Below the pieces are notes generated by a model that was not told the DNA's origin, searched no databases, and was given only the letters and a program-made list of their open reading frames with translations. The translations under genes were made by a program, and so were the position numbers. From an uncultured Lachnospiraceae bacterium (GTDB taxonomy: Bacteria; Bacillota; Clostridia; Lachnospirales; Lachnospiraceae): a stretch of 59,924 nucleotides of DNA. Location: the NCBI GenBank assembly GCA_947564645.1, contig CANOCU010000017.1, forward strand, positions 1 to 59,924. The letters run 5' to 3'. Each line of letters starts with the position of its first letter. Position 1 is the stretch's first letter. Positions 40,981-48,949 of this stretch are shown here, in pieces.

Positions 40981-43411
40981 GAGATTACGGATTTTAAGAA
41001 ACAGAACAGTGGCTGCCTGCCTGGCAGCAGCCCTGCTTGTCACACCGCTGCAGGCTTTGGCGGAAGAAGAAACGCCGGATGCCGAGAGCGGGGAGAGCGA
41101 AGCCTCGGATACCACGGCAGAAAGCGCCGGGGATGCGGCGGCAGCGGACGAGGTGGCGGACGTCACCCTTTCCGTGGAAGACAGGAAGGAAGCGCTGGCG
41201 GAAGCGATCGTTACCGAAGACGCAGCGTCGATCAAGGGGCACGAGCTTGTGGCGCAGAACGACGCCCTGGCCCTGTATCTGTATGAACCGACCCTTTCCC
41301 TGATCGTCCGGGATAAGAAGACCGGCGCCATCATGGAATCCACGGTGCAGGAGAGTGACGGGACGCTGAACACATCCTGGGAGAATTTCATCAAGTCCGG
41401 GATTGGGTTTGACATCCTGAACGATGTGAACGAGGAGCGGTCGGATCTGCTCTCCGCGGAGGCGGATATCGCGGTAACGAAGAGCGGGGACGGATTCAGT
41501 GCGGCCGTGAACCTGACTAAGTATCAGATCTCCTTTACCCTGCAGGTGACTTTGCAGGAGGACGGGATCCTGGTGGAGATTCCCAATGAGTCCATCGTGG
41601 AGGAACAGGAGAAGGTTAAGCTGGGGAATGTCTACGTCTATCCGTTTATGGGCTATACCTATTCCTATGAGCGGGAAGGATACATGCTGATGCCCGACGG
41701 CAACGGCGCGCTGATCTATCTGGAGGATAACGACGGCAGATTCACTTCGCCGCTGACGCTGAAGGTGTGGGGCGACAATGCCGGTGTGGATGAGAGCTAT
41801 GTGCTGTCGCTGTTCTGGGAAGAATACCAGACGGTCAACGACGCGGAGCCCGTGCTGGCCCCGGTGTTCGGTATGGTGCACACGGATTCTGCGTTCGCCA
41901 TGCTGGGCATCATCGAGGAAGGCGCGGAGGATGCGAGGATCACGGCTTATCCCAACGGTGCGATCACCAACTATAACTGGATCTCCCCGCGGTTTACCCT
42001 GCGGCGGATCTATAAGCAGCTGATGAGTAAGGAGGGAACGAGCGCGGTGCAGCTCCAGGAAGAAAAGCGCGCCCAGTGCAATATCCGGATGCGCTACGTC
42101 TTCACCCATGAGGAGGAAGCCGATTACGCGGGGCTGGCCGTCAAGTACAGAGAGTATCTGCTTGAGAAGCTTGGCGCGAAGCAGGAGCAGTTCCGGATCC
42201 GCCTGGATTTCCTGGGGACGGACCGGGAAAACGGTATGATCTTCAAGAAACCGGTGGTCATGACGACGACGGACGATGTCCGGGCTATTTACGACGACCT
42301 GCAGACGGAGGGGGTGACCGATATCTTCTCCATCTACAAGGGCTGGCAGGACGGCGGCATCTGGAGTATGCCGATCTCCAAATACAAGGCGGATAATAAG
42401 ATCGGCGGCACGAAGGACCTGACGAAGCTTCTGCAGGAAGCGGAGGAGAGAGGAATCGAACTGTATCTGTATCAGGACGCGCTGCGCGCCAACCCGGATA
42501 CGGTCAACACCACCTTCAACGTGATCAAGAAGCTGGACGAGAGCGTGTACCAGGAGAATACCTACAAGGAGATCTACGAGAGCTTTAACTTCCAGACGCC
42601 TGCGCAGGCGGTGAAGAAGCTGAACGAGAGCCTGGCCTCCTATCGGAAAAAGGGCGTGAGCAATCTGGCGCTGACGGGGGTGACCAACCATCTGTACAGC
42701 TATAACTATAACGGAAAACAATATAACCGCAGTGAGAACCTGCAGGTATTTTCCCAGGCATTGCAGGAGGCGTCGGCGGATTTCGGCCTGGCGATGGAAC
42801 AGCCTTTTTCCTGCTACTGGGAGATGACGGACAGTGTTGTGGGGATGCCGGTCAGCACATCCGACTATATTTTCACGGATGAGGAGGTGCCGTTTCTCTC
42901 CATCGCATTGAAGGGCGTGCTGCCGATGTATGCGGACTATACGAACTTCGAGGCGAACAAGAGCGAGTATTTCCTGCGTCTCGTGGAGACGGGGATCTTC
43001 CCTTCCTTCTATCTGACCTGGGAAGACCCGGTGGACCTTCTGTATACCAATTCTTCCGACCTGTATACCTCCCGCTACGGTGTATACAGGGATGAGATCA
43101 TAGATACGTACAACCGGCTGAAGGCTGTCAATGAGCAGACCGAAGGCGCCATGATCGTGGACCGGGAAAGAAACGCCGACGATGTGGCAGTGGTGACTTA
43201 CGACAACGGGGTGAAGGTCTATGTGAATTATAATGAGAAATCCGTAACATGTGACGGCACAGCCCTGGATAATCGGTGTGCTCATCTTCGTGCTGCGGCC
43301 TTTGGCACAGTCCTTCCATTTCGCCCTGAGCCGTGTGAAGATGACGCCGAAAGGCAGGGAGATCACCTTCATCGGGATCCAGAACTTTACGCAGATCCTG
43401 CAGGAGGATGA
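40970..43411 (+). CDS. Secreted DUF5696-like protein, probable TIM-barrel glycan-active protein; 3' end damaged
   Basis: An 813-aa frame starting at TTG 40970 behind GGAGAGGTGGTG and overlapping the previous stop by 11 bases. Signal peptide: ILRNRTVAACLAAALLVTPLQALA. An acidic linker is followed by a beta-rich N-domain (about 90-340; NDALALYLYEPTLSLIVRDKKTG) and a TIM-barrel-like part (about 390-720) with TDIFSIYKGWQDGGIWSMP, RGIELYLYQDALRANPD and DFGLAMEQPF. I assign it to DUF5696 from overall resemblance. Native sequence seems to end near NYNEKSVTCDGTAL (about 43265). The last 45 or so residues are the permease gene read in another frame, so the normal end and the intergenic spacer are missing. 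Proteins of this kind recur beside such importers; activity is unknown. Confidence 0.72.
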   Translation: MANKRLRILRNRTVAACLAAALLVTPLQALAEEETPDAESGESEASDTTAESAGDAAAADEVADVTLSVEDRKEALAEAIVTEDAASIKGHELVAQNDALALYLYEPTLSLIVRDKKTGAIMESTVQESDGTLNTSWENFIKSGIGFDILNDVNEERSDLLSAEADIAVTKSGDGFSAAVNLTKYQISFTLQVTLQEDGILVEIPNESIVEEQEKVKLGNVYVYPFMGYTYSYEREGYMLMPDGNGALIYLEDNDGRFTSPLTLKVWGDNAGVDESYVLSLFWEEYQTVNDAEPVLAPVFGMVHTDSAFAMLGIIEEGAEDARITAYPNGAITNYNWISPRFTLRRIYKQLMSKEGTSAVQLQEEKRAQCNIRMRYVFTHEEEADYAGLAVKYREYLLEKLGAKQEQFRIRLDFLGTDRENGMIFKKPVVMTTTDDVRAIYDDLQTEGVTDIFSIYKGWQDGGIWSMPISKYKADNKIGGTKDLTKLLQEAEERGIELYLYQDALRANPDTVNTTFNVIKKLDESVYQENTYKEIYESFNFQTPAQAVKKLNESLASYRKKGVSNLALTGVTNHLYSYNYNGKQYNRSENLQVFSQALQEASADFGLAMEQPFSCYWEMTDSVVGMPVSTSDYIFTDEEVPFLSIALKGVLPMYADYTNFEANKSEYFLRLVETGIFPSFYLTWEDPVDLLYTNSSDLYTSRYGVYRDEIIDTYNRLKAVNEQTEGAMIVDRERNADDVAVVTYDNGVKVYVNYNEKSVTCDGTALDNRCAHLRAAAFGTVLPFRPEPCEDDAERQGDHLHRDPELYADPAGG

Positions 43412-44201
43412 GACCTTCCCTACGGAGCTGGCGGCTTATCTGGTAAAGACCGTTATGGCGGTGCCGATCATCGTGGTGTTTGCGCTGATCATTGCCTTGT
43501 TACTCAATGCGAAGATCAAGGGAAAGGGCGTTTTCAGGCTGATCTTCTTCCTGCCGGTGATCATCGCTAGCGGCCCGGTAATGGCGCAGCTGGTGTCCCA
43601 GGGGGCGGGTTCGATCCCGGCTATGAATACGTCCATGATCGAGTCGATGATCGGTTTTCTGCCCGGTTTTATCGTCAGTGCGATCATGGGGCTGTTCGAG
43701 AATATCGTCATGTATCTCTGGTATTCCGGGGTGCAGATCCTGATCTTCCTGGCCGCAGTGCAGAAGATCGACAATTCGCTGTACGAGGCGGCGAAGATGG
43801 ACGGCGGTTCCACCTGGGAGTGTTTCTGGAAGATCACCCTGCCGACGATCAAACCGATGACGCTTTTGAACGTGGTCTATACCATCGTGTATCTGTCCAA
43901 CAACGAGCAGAACACCATCATTGAGACGATCAAGGATGCCATGTTCGGCACCACGGGCAGCAAGGGATATGGATACGCGTCCGCGATGGCATGGCTGTAC
44001 GCGGTGATCGTGACGCTTCTGGTGATCGTCTTCGCGGCGGCGCTGGCCTTAAAGAAGGACGTCTATGCGAAGAAGGCGAAGAAGTACAGGAAAGAACAGA
44101 AGAAACAGGAAAGACTGATCAGAAAGATCGAGAAGAGGGGGGAGCAATATGAAAAGCAGAAAGCAAAACGAACTGCAAAAGCCGCAAAGGCCGTCCATTA
44201 A
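43251..44201 (+). CDS. Sugar ABC transporter permease (third importer, MalF-like), N-terminus missing
   Basis: A CUT1 permease of 316 residues from GTG 43251, which has no convincing ribosome binding site. Homologous sequence begins at once with PWIIGVLIFVLRPLAQSFHFALS, the first membrane segment. The usual 20-30 residue cytoplasmic start is absent, and the frame overlaps the DUF5696-like frame by 161 bases. The remainder looks intact: six membrane segments and the EAA loop SLYEAAKMDGGSTWECFWKITLPTIKP. A basic C-terminal tail (KKAKKYRKEQKKQERLIRKIEKR) is longer than usual. The arrangement suggests a deletion joining the two genes. If translated by coupling, the protein could still insert in the membrane. 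Confidence 0.85.
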   Translation: MTAQPWIIGVLIFVLRPLAQSFHFALSRVKMTPKGREITFIGIQNFTQILQEDETFPTELAAYLVKTVMAVPIIVVFALIIALLLNAKIKGKGVFRLIFFLPVIIASGPVMAQLVSQGAGSIPAMNTSMIESMIGFLPGFIVSAIMGLFENIVMYLWYSGVQILIFLAAVQKIDNSLYEAAKMDGGSTWECFWKITLPTIKPMTLLNVVYTIVYLSNNEQNTIIETIKDAMFGTTGSKGYGYASAMAWLYAVIVTLLVIVFAAALALKKDVYAKKAKKYRKEQKKQERLIRKIEKRGEQYEKQKAKRTAKAAKAVH

Positions 44202-45168
44202 GGCAAAAGCCGTGGCAGCCCCGGGAAGGAGGCTTGACCGGTATGCGGTCAGGAAATGGTTTTTTGGCTCGAAGGATACGCAGGGCGTGGGCAAACTGAT
44301 CGCCATATACGGCCTGCTGATCTGTATCGGCTTTGTGTATCTGTATCCGCTCCTTTACATGATCTCCAAGAGCCTGATGCAGCGTGCGGACCTGCTTGAC
44401 AGTTCCGTGAACTGGATCCCCAGCGTGCTCTATGTGAAAAACTATGTGGATGCGTTTACGAGTATGGATTTTATGCGGACCCTATGGCAGTCCGTAGTGA
44501 TCGCGGGCGCACCCACGCTGCTCAACATGGTCATGTGCGCGGTGATCGGCTATGGGTTTGCACGGTATGATTTTCCGCTTAAAAATGTGATGCTGGGAAT
44601 CCTGATCTTTTCCTTCATCATTCCGCCGCAGATCACGATGATGCCAAACTATCTGCTGTATAACGATTTAAAGATACTGGATTCCATCAAGGCGTTCTTA
44701 CTGCCGGCGTTTCTGGGGCAGGGGATCAAGGCGCAGCTCTATATCCTGATCTTCTTCCAGTTCTTCCGGCAGATCCCGCAGGCGCTGATCGAGGCGGCGA
44801 AGATCGACGGATGCGGACATTTTAAGACGTTCCTCAGGATTGCGGTCCCGTCTGCGGCGCCGGCGATCCTGGTGGTATTCCTGTTCTCCCTGGTGTGGTA
44901 CTGGAACGAATCCTACCTCACACAGCTGTATGTGTGCGGCGTCCTGGGAGACAGCTTCTGGAATACCCTGATGGTGGCCCTGAAGGGCTTTAACGACAGT
45001 TATTCCCAGGTGGGCGGCTCCGTCACCGGCGAGGCCATGGGCAGTCTGAACGAAGGTATTAAGATGGCGGCGACCATGCTTTCCATCCTGCCGGTGCTTC
45101 TTCTCTACTTCGTCCTGCAGAAGCAGTTCGTGGAGAGCGTGGACCGGACCGGTATCACCGGCGAGTAA
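44149..45168 (+). CDS. Sugar ABC transporter permease (third importer, MalG-like)
   Basis: A 339-aa CUT1 permease. It has an unusually long basic cytoplasmic start (about 55 residues: KQNELQKPQRPSIKAKAVAAPG) before the first membrane segment at about 50-72 (LIAIYGLLICIGFVYLYPLLYM). The EAA loop is ALIEAAKIDGCGHFKTFLRIAVPSAAPA. ATG 44149 follows AGGGGGGAGCAAT, so the 53-base overlap with the previous permease appears genuine. It forms the third importer with the genes at 43251 and 45258. Confidence 0.92.
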   Translation: MKSRKQNELQKPQRPSIKAKAVAAPGRRLDRYAVRKWFFGSKDTQGVGKLIAIYGLLICIGFVYLYPLLYMISKSLMQRADLLDSSVNWIPSVLYVKNYVDAFTSMDFMRTLWQSVVIAGAPTLLNMVMCAVIGYGFARYDFPLKNVMLGILIFSFIIPPQITMMPNYLLYNDLKILDSIKAFLLPAFLGQGIKAQLYILIFFQFFRQIPQALIEAAKIDGCGHFKTFLRIAVPSAAPAILVVFLFSLVWYWNESYLTQLYVCGVLGDSFWNTLMVALKGFNDSYSQVGGSVTGEAMGSLNEGIKMAATMLSILPVLLLYFVLQKQFVESVDRTGITGE

Positions 45169-45257
45169 TGCGAAGAGAAGTTCTAAGAAAGAGTGTTTAC
45201 CCGTCTTCCATAAGGGAGGCGGGAACCTATAAAAACAATAAGGAGGATTTCACAAGT

Positions 45258-46781
45258 ATGAAAAGGAAGATTTTAAGTATACTGTTGAGTACGGCAATGA
45301 TGGTTTCCATGTTGGCGGGATGCGGGAGCGCTCCGGCATCCACTGACAGCGGTTCCGGGCAGGAAGAGAGCGGTGAGGCTGCGGAGAGCGGCGACGCGGC
45401 GGCAGCAGAGGGCGGTGAGGCGTCCGCGCTTCCGGAGATGATCAAGGACGAGATCGAACTGACTTATATGAACTTCGACAACAAGGTGCTGACAGAATAT
45501 CTGGCGGAGAAGTTTATGGAGAAATACCCGAATATCAAGGTGAATGTAGTCTATGTGGCGGCAGGGGAGGAGTATAACGATACGCTGCTGAACCTGGTCA
45601 ATACGGGAAAGACGCCCGACTGTTTCATGATCCTGGGCAACTGCGATTTCGCGCTTTCCAACAGCCTTCTGGGCGATATGACCACTTACTGGGAGAACGA
45701 TCCGGAAAATGAGAACGTGCTTCCTTCCATCAACGGCGCGAAGCTCGGCTACTATGGCTCCGACCAGAAGCTGTCCACGCCGATGAAGTTTTTCCCGGAT
45801 GCACTGTATGCGGATATGGCGGTGTTCGAGAAGCTGAATGTGGCGATGCCGCCCACAGACTGGAGCTGGGACGAGATGATCCAGGCGTTTAAGGACGTGA
45901 CTTCCCCGGACCAGGGCATCTACGGCTTCAACCAGTTCCACTCGATCGTGACTTACTATCCGGTGGCGGCGGATCCCGACTGCATCGGCGAGTTCGGATG
46001 GAACGGCAGGGAATTTGATCTGACCAACTGGGCAGTGGGCGTGAATGCGCTGGGCGATCTGATGAAGGGCAAATACCGTGCGCCGCTCACGGAGGAAGAG
46101 ATCGTGGCATGGCTTGGCTCCAATGAGTGGGCGGGCGCTTCCGGCAAGATCGGTTTCCAGATCGACGCGTTCTGGACCTACCTGAACCTGTTTGACACCG
46201 AGGAATACAGAAACAAGGGAATCGAGTTCGTTCCGTATGCAACGCCTTCCGTGGAAGGAACCAATGCGAAATATAAATTCGGCGTACTGGATTTCGGCGG
46301 CATCTCCTCCGGCACGGAGTATCCCAGAGAGGCATATGAACTGCTGAAATTCATGGGCTGGGGACTGGACGGCTGGAAGGCCAAGATGGAAGCCTATAAG
46401 ACACTGACCGATGAAGAGGCAGGCGTTGAGATCTGGAAACAGTCCATGCCCGCACCGCTGACCATGGACGAGGAGATCTGGACCGATTATCAGACCACTT
46501 TCTTCCCCAGCCTGAAGAAAGCGGATGCTGACCAGACCGATAAGGATAAGAAATACGGCCAGTACTTCGATCAGGTGAAACAGGGCGTGATCCCGTTCGG
46601 CGACTGCCAGATCCCCGGTTTCGCAGGCTTCGTGGGACCGGACGGCCCTTATGCCGGCGTAGAGGATTCCGTATTTAACGGGGAAAAGAACGCCAATGAC
46701 TGGGTGAGCGAGTTGACGGAGAAGGCAAACGAGTACAACAGGCAGGCAATGTCCGACGCGGGATTGACGGCGGCGGAATAA
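45258..46781 (+). CDS. Sugar ABC transporter substrate-binding lipoprotein (third importer)
   Basis: A 507-aa lipoprotein. The lipobox is SMLAGCGSAP at about residue 20, followed by a Ser/Gly/Glu/Ala linker. The mature protein begins IELTYMNFDNKVLTEYLAEKFMEKYPNIKVNVVYV and contains TPDCFMILGNCDF and GGISSGTEYPREAYELLKFMGWGL, as in family 1 binding proteins; it is about 60 residues longer than average. ATG 45258 follows AAGGAGGATTTCACAAGT, the strongest site in this operon, fitting high expression. A terminator follows. Likely ligand: an arabino-oligosaccharide, from context only. Confidence 0.92.
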   Translation: MKRKILSILLSTAMMVSMLAGCGSAPASTDSGSGQEESGEAAESGDAAAAEGGEASALPEMIKDEIELTYMNFDNKVLTEYLAEKFMEKYPNIKVNVVYVAAGEEYNDTLLNLVNTGKTPDCFMILGNCDFALSNSLLGDMTTYWENDPENENVLPSINGAKLGYYGSDQKLSTPMKFFPDALYADMAVFEKLNVAMPPTDWSWDEMIQAFKDVTSPDQGIYGFNQFHSIVTYYPVAADPDCIGEFGWNGREFDLTNWAVGVNALGDLMKGKYRAPLTEEEIVAWLGSNEWAGASGKIGFQIDAFWTYLNLFDTEEYRNKGIEFVPYATPSVEGTNAKYKFGVLDFGGISSGTEYPREAYELLKFMGWGLDGWKAKMEAYKTLTDEEAGVEIWKQSMPAPLTMDEEIWTDYQTTFFPSLKKADADQTDKDKKYGQYFDQVKQGVIPFGDCQIPGFAGFVGPDGPYAGVEDSVFNGEKNANDWVSELTEKANEYNRQAMSDAGLTAAE

Positions 46782-46797
46782 AGTACCCTGTAAGAGC

Positions 46798-46825
46798 GGA
46801 GGGGAGTTTCCCCTCCCTTCTTTTT
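46798..46825 (+). terminator. Rho-independent terminator after the third importer
   Basis: GGAGGGG pairs with CCCCTCC around AGTTT, followed by CTTCTTTTTC. It lies 17 bases after the binding-protein stop. Confidence 0.85.
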
Positions 46826-46855
46826 CAATCTATGTATAGTTTTTTGAAAAAAACT

Positions 46856-46885
46856 TTGGAAAAATGTAAAAAAGGATGCTATGAT
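46856..46885 (+). promoter_or_regulatory. Probable promoter of the cytoplasmic GH43 gene
   Basis: TTGGAA at 46856-46861 and TATGAT at 46880-46885, 18 bases apart, in an A/T-rich stretch after the terminator; GH43 starts 25 bases downstream of the -10. Confidence 0.5.
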
Positions 46886-46909
46886 AATAAAGAAGGATGG
46901 AAGAACAGT

Positions 46910-47881
46910 ATGAGTGAGCGCAATGAAAGTGAAATAAAATGGAATGAACCGTGGATCCTGCAGCGCGCGGATCCTTATGTATACCGCCATGTGGATGGCA
47001 GCTATTATTTTACCGCTTCCGTTCCGGCCTATGACAGTATCGTGCTGCGCCATGCGGATACGCTGGCGGGACTGGCAAAGGCTAAGGAGACGGTGGTGTG
47101 GAGGAAGCATGAGAACGGCCCTATGAGCGAGCATGTGTGGGCGCCGGAGCTGCATTTCCTGGAAGGGAAATGGTATCTTTACTTTGCGGCCGGAGAGGCC
47201 GAAGATATCTGGGAGATCAGACCTTACGTACTGGAATGTGAGGATGCAGATCCGCTTACGGGACGTTGGACGGAGAAGGGGAAGATGCAGTGCGCGGAGG
47301 AAGATCCCTTTTCCTTCCGGGGCTTTTCGCTGGACGGAACGGTCTTCGGGAACAAGGGGGAACATTACTATGTATGGGCGGAGAAAGTCGGCGTGGGCAA
47401 ACAGATCTCCAACCTGTATATTGCGCGGATGGAAAGTCCCTGGAAACTGCAGACCGTGCAGGTGCTTCTGACGACGCCGGATTATGACTGGGAGCGCGTG
47501 GGATTCTGGGTCAATGAGGGCCCAGCGGTGGTGAAACGGGACGGCAGGATCTATCTGACCTATTCCGCCAGCGAGACGGGCGTGGCGTATTGTATGGGGA
47601 TGCTGACGGCGGACGAGGATGCGGACCTCTTAGATCCTCTCTCCTGGAAGAAGGAGCGTTATCCGGTGCTGGCCAGTGACGCACAGAAGGGAATCTACGG
47701 ACCGGGCCACAACTCTTTTACCACGGATGAAGCGGGAAATACGGTGATGGTGTACCATGCCAGGACGGAGACGGAGATCGAAGGAAATCCGCTCTATAAT
47801 CCGAACCGGCATGCCATGCTGATGAAGGTGAAGTGGGACGACGGGGGAAGACTGGTGTTTTCCTTTGGGCAGGAAGCGTAG
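46910..47881 (+). CDS. GH43 alpha-L-arabinofuranosidase-like enzyme (cytoplasmic)
   Basis: A 323-aa single-domain GH43 propeller without signal peptide. The base Asp is in LQRADPYVYRHVDGSYYFTASVP, the central Asp in FSLDGTVF, and the acid Glu in FWVNEGPAVV; GIYGPGHNSF supplies the His of the calcium site. VWAPELHFLEGKWYLYFAAGE is a further hallmark. Close relatives are annotated as exo-acting alpha-L-arabinofuranosidases. ATG 46910 follows AAGGATGGAAG. It has its own promoter and is followed after 67 bases by the ArsR-like regulator. It probably degrades arabino-oligosaccharides that the two importers upstream bring in. Confidence 0.9.
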   Translation: MSERNESEIKWNEPWILQRADPYVYRHVDGSYYFTASVPAYDSIVLRHADTLAGLAKAKETVVWRKHENGPMSEHVWAPELHFLEGKWYLYFAAGEAEDIWEIRPYVLECEDADPLTGRWTEKGKMQCAEEDPFSFRGFSLDGTVFGNKGEHYYVWAEKVGVGKQISNLYIARMESPWKLQTVQVLLTTPDYDWERVGFWVNEGPAVVKRDGRIYLTYSASETGVAYCMGMLTADEDADLLDPLSWKKERYPVLASDAQKGIYGPGHNSFTTDEAGNTVMVYHARTETEIEGNPLYNPNRHAMLMKVKWDDGGRLVFSFGQEA

Positions 47882-47913
47882 AGCAAATATGGGAGAAGGT
47901 AAATGTATACTAT

Positions 47914-47929
47914 CTTAGGAAAATCTAAA
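47914..47929. promoter_or_regulatory. Operator-like site 3, CTTAG-N6-CTAAA
   Basis: CTTAG-GAAAAT-CTAAA, 20 bases before the ArsR-like start. It shares TTAG-N6-CTAAA and most of the spacer with the sites at 31899 and 32120. Its position is right for autoregulation. Confidence 0.6.
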
Positions 47930-47938
47930 GGGGGGGGG
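47930..47938 (+). repeat. G9 homopolymer in the leader of the ArsR-like gene
   Basis: Nine consecutive G end ten bases before the start codon, where the ribosome binding site should be. No other GGAGG-like site is present, so the tract must serve for initiation; its length could vary by slippage. Confidence 0.8.
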
Positions 47939-47948
47939 TAATTTTAAC

Positions 47949-48890
47949 ATGATGTATATCAGGAATCTGGAAGACGGAGTGGAGCTGTTCAAGACGCTTG
48001 GATCCGAGCTGCGGGTGAACATTATCCGTCTTTTGCTCAAAAACAAAGAAATGAACATGAACGAGATTGCCACCAGCCTGAATATTACCTGTGGGGCACT
48101 CACCAGCCATATCAAGAAGCTGGAGGATGTGGGACTGATCCAGGTGCGCGTCGATTTCGGCGGACACGGCAACCAGAAGATCTGCCGGGTGGCGCAGGAG
48201 CGGCTGCTGGTAGATATCGTTCCCACAGAGGAAGACAGTAACGTGGGCTTCTATGAAGCCGAGGTGCCCGTGGGACAGTACAGCAATTACAGTGTGTACC
48301 CTACCTGCGGTATTGCCACGACGACGTCGCTGATCGGCGAAGTGGATGATTCCCGCTATTTCGCCCACCCCGACCGGATCAACGCGGGTATCTTATGGTT
48401 TACCAAAGGGTATGTGGAATATCTGATCCCCAATGTACTGCCGGTGGCACAGAAGATCGATGAGATCACCTTCTCCATGGAACTTTCCAGTGAGGCGCCC
48501 GGGGTCAACAGCAACTGGCCGTCGGATATCTCATTCTGCCTGAACGATGAGCCCATCGGCATCTGGACTTCCCCGGGGGACTTCGGGGATGTGCGCGGTA
48601 TCTTTACGCCGGACTGGTGGTTCCCCAACTGGAACCAGTACGGGCTTCTGAAGATGCTTGTCATCAACAGGCAGGGCACCTTTATTGACGGTTTGAAGAT
48701 ATCGGATGTCTCGTTGGAGCACTTCGGGCTGGATTATAAGAGTACCATCCGGCTGAAGATGGAAGTGCGCGAGGACGCGGTGCATGTGGGCGGGATGACG
48801 CTGTTCGGAAACGGATTCGGCAACTACGGACAGGGTATCCGGGTGCGGATGCGCTACAGTCCGATGGACGGGACGGTGAAGGAACAATAA
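47949..48890 (+). CDS. ArsR-like winged-helix regulator with a large C-terminal beta-rich sensor domain
   Basis: A 313-aa DNA-binding protein. The N-terminal winged helix (about 8-75) reads LFKTLGSELRVNIIRLLLKNKEMNMNEIATSLNITCGALTSHIKKLEDVGLIQ, an ArsR/MarR-like fold, without metal-binding Cys pairs. The C-terminal 220 residues are strand- and aromatic-rich (ITFSMELSSEAPGVNSNWPSDISFCLNDEPIGIWTSPGDFG, then TPDWWFPNWNQYG), suggesting a jelly-roll ligand domain, probably for a sugar. ATG 47949 is ten bases after a G9 tract; ATG 47952 is also possible. It closes the arabinan locus and is the likely regulator acting at TTTAG-N6-CTAAA. ArsR-like regulators with such C-terminal domains occur beside GH43 genes, but the ligand is not established here. 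Confidence 0.85.
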   Translation: MMYIRNLEDGVELFKTLGSELRVNIIRLLLKNKEMNMNEIATSLNITCGALTSHIKKLEDVGLIQVRVDFGGHGNQKICRVAQERLLVDIVPTEEDSNVGFYEAEVPVGQYSNYSVYPTCGIATTTSLIGEVDDSRYFAHPDRINAGILWFTKGYVEYLIPNVLPVAQKIDEITFSMELSSEAPGVNSNWPSDISFCLNDEPIGIWTSPGDFGDVRGIFTPDWWFPNWNQYGLLKMLVINRQGTFIDGLKISDVSLEHFGLDYKSTIRLKMEVREDAVHVGGMTLFGNGFGNYGQGIRVRMRYSPMDGTVKEQ

Positions 48891-48908
48891 AGGAATAATA
48901 AGCAAATG

Positions 48909-48949
48909 GACGGCAGTTTTGGCGGTTGGGTCAAAACTGCCGTCTTTTT
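48909..48949 (+). terminator. Strong Rho-independent terminator after the ArsR-like gene
   Basis: GACGGCAGTTTTG pairs perfectly with CAAAACTGCCGTC around a ten-base loop, followed by TTTTT. It also borders the 3' end of the convergent Nif3-like gene. Confidence 0.92.

Noticed and set aside
40994-43372. A 792-codon open frame on the minus strand
   Set aside because: It is exactly antisense to the DUF5696-like gene, is rich in Arg, His and Pro as expected for a shadow frame, and has no ribosome binding site or family motif.
46649-47365. Minus-strand open frame over the GH43 gene start
   Set aside because: It crosses the terminator and promoter between the third importer and GH43 and shows shadow-type composition.
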